Source: Akkermansiaceae bacterium (GTDB taxonomy: Bacteria > Verrucomicrobiota > Verrucomicrobiia > Verrucomicrobiales > Akkermansiaceae). Taken from it: DNA of 15,320 nt. Shown here piece by piece: positions 15,232 through 15,320 of this stretch. Each line of letters starts with the position of its first letter. Position 1 is the stretch's first letter. The translations under genes and the position numbers were made by a program. Under the pieces are notes generated by a model. The model had not been told where the DNA came from, searched no databases, and worked only from the letters and a program-made list of their open reading frames with translations. The stretch is taken from contig WTJZ01000009.1 of NCBI GenBank assembly GCA_011524615.1, positions 2,658 to 17,977 on the forward strand. Reading direction: 5' to 3'.

Positions 15232-15320
15232 TGGAGCTAGTTGGATACACATCTGTGATCGATACAGCTATCAGAGGTGATGGTCCCGAGAGAATGGAAA
15301 ATATCATGAAATGCATTAAC
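15232..15320 (+). CDS. Partial ORF at the window edge, possibly cyclase-like
   Basis: The ATG at 15232 has GAGGA nine bases upstream, a well-placed ribosome binding site, and the frame stays open to the window end (29 complete codons plus the last two bases and beyond). The start reads MELVGYTSVIDTAI and continues GDGPERMENIMKCIN. LVGYTS followed by a GxGxE segment and an amphipathic helix recalls the opening of class III nucleotide cyclase domains (FaDivGfT...GaE.l...ln), but the first metal-binding Asp would be Glu here and the sequence before it is cut by an in-frame TGA at 15216-15218. It could therefore be a cyclase-like protein without activity, a broken gene, or something unrelated. 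The call rests on very few residues. Confidence 0.35.

Noticed and set aside
14980..15252. 90-codon minus-strand frame at the right end
   Set aside because: It has no ribosome binding site, no recognisable motif, and overlaps a plus-strand start that has a good one.

Overview
The window looks like chromosomal DNA from a Gram-negative heterotrophic bacterium. The mix of genes (a secreted SASA-type carbohydrate esterase, a membrane fatty acid desaturase, a ribH-nusB pair, trkA-trkH, and a very long TPR protein) would suit the Verrucomicrobiota. That placement is an inference from gene content, not from a marker gene. No tRNA, rRNA, CRISPR array, phage gene or insertion sequence was recognised, so this is mostly ordinary chromosome with one remarkable gene.

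Layout. Positions 1-63 are an 8-bp tandem repeat cut by the window edge. A small DUF3592-type membrane protein (152-595, +) and a fatty acid desaturase (728-1780, -) converge on one bidirectional terminator. Divergent from the desaturase is a 48-residue gene (1958-2104, +) with a hydrophobic N-terminus and a CxxC motif, behind a good ribosome binding site. Next comes a 5.1-kb gene (2381-7477, +) coding for about 1,700 residues: a long TPR array with a C39-type cysteine peptidase domain inserted in its N-terminal third and a single C-terminal membrane anchor.

Three core genes then lie on the minus strand: ribH and nusB as one unit ending at a terminator at 8725-8756, and fabH as a separate unit ending at a terminator at 7566-7595. 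NusB is about twice its usual length because of a helical insertion. Divergent from ribH is trkA-trkH (10304-13142, +), a potassium uptake operon with a 4-nt gap, followed by a secreted SASA-family esterase (13214-14761, +). The last 559 bases hold no convincing complete gene. At 15232 there is a well-placed ribosome binding site and the start of an ORF that runs off the window, with weak resemblance to the start of a class III nucleotide cyclase domain.

How the genes fit together. RibH (riboflavin), NusB (antitermination and rRNA transcription), FabH (fatty acid initiation) and TrkAH (potassium) are housekeeping. The desaturase would act on membrane acyl chains that the FabH pathway starts, but nothing here shows co-regulation. 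The best candidate for undescribed biology is the tail-anchored TPR/C39 peptidase: its catalytic residues look intact, yet there is no ABC transporter or double-glycine substrate peptide beside it. Most genes here lack a well-spaced Shine-Dalgarno sequence, so several starts are less certain than usual.
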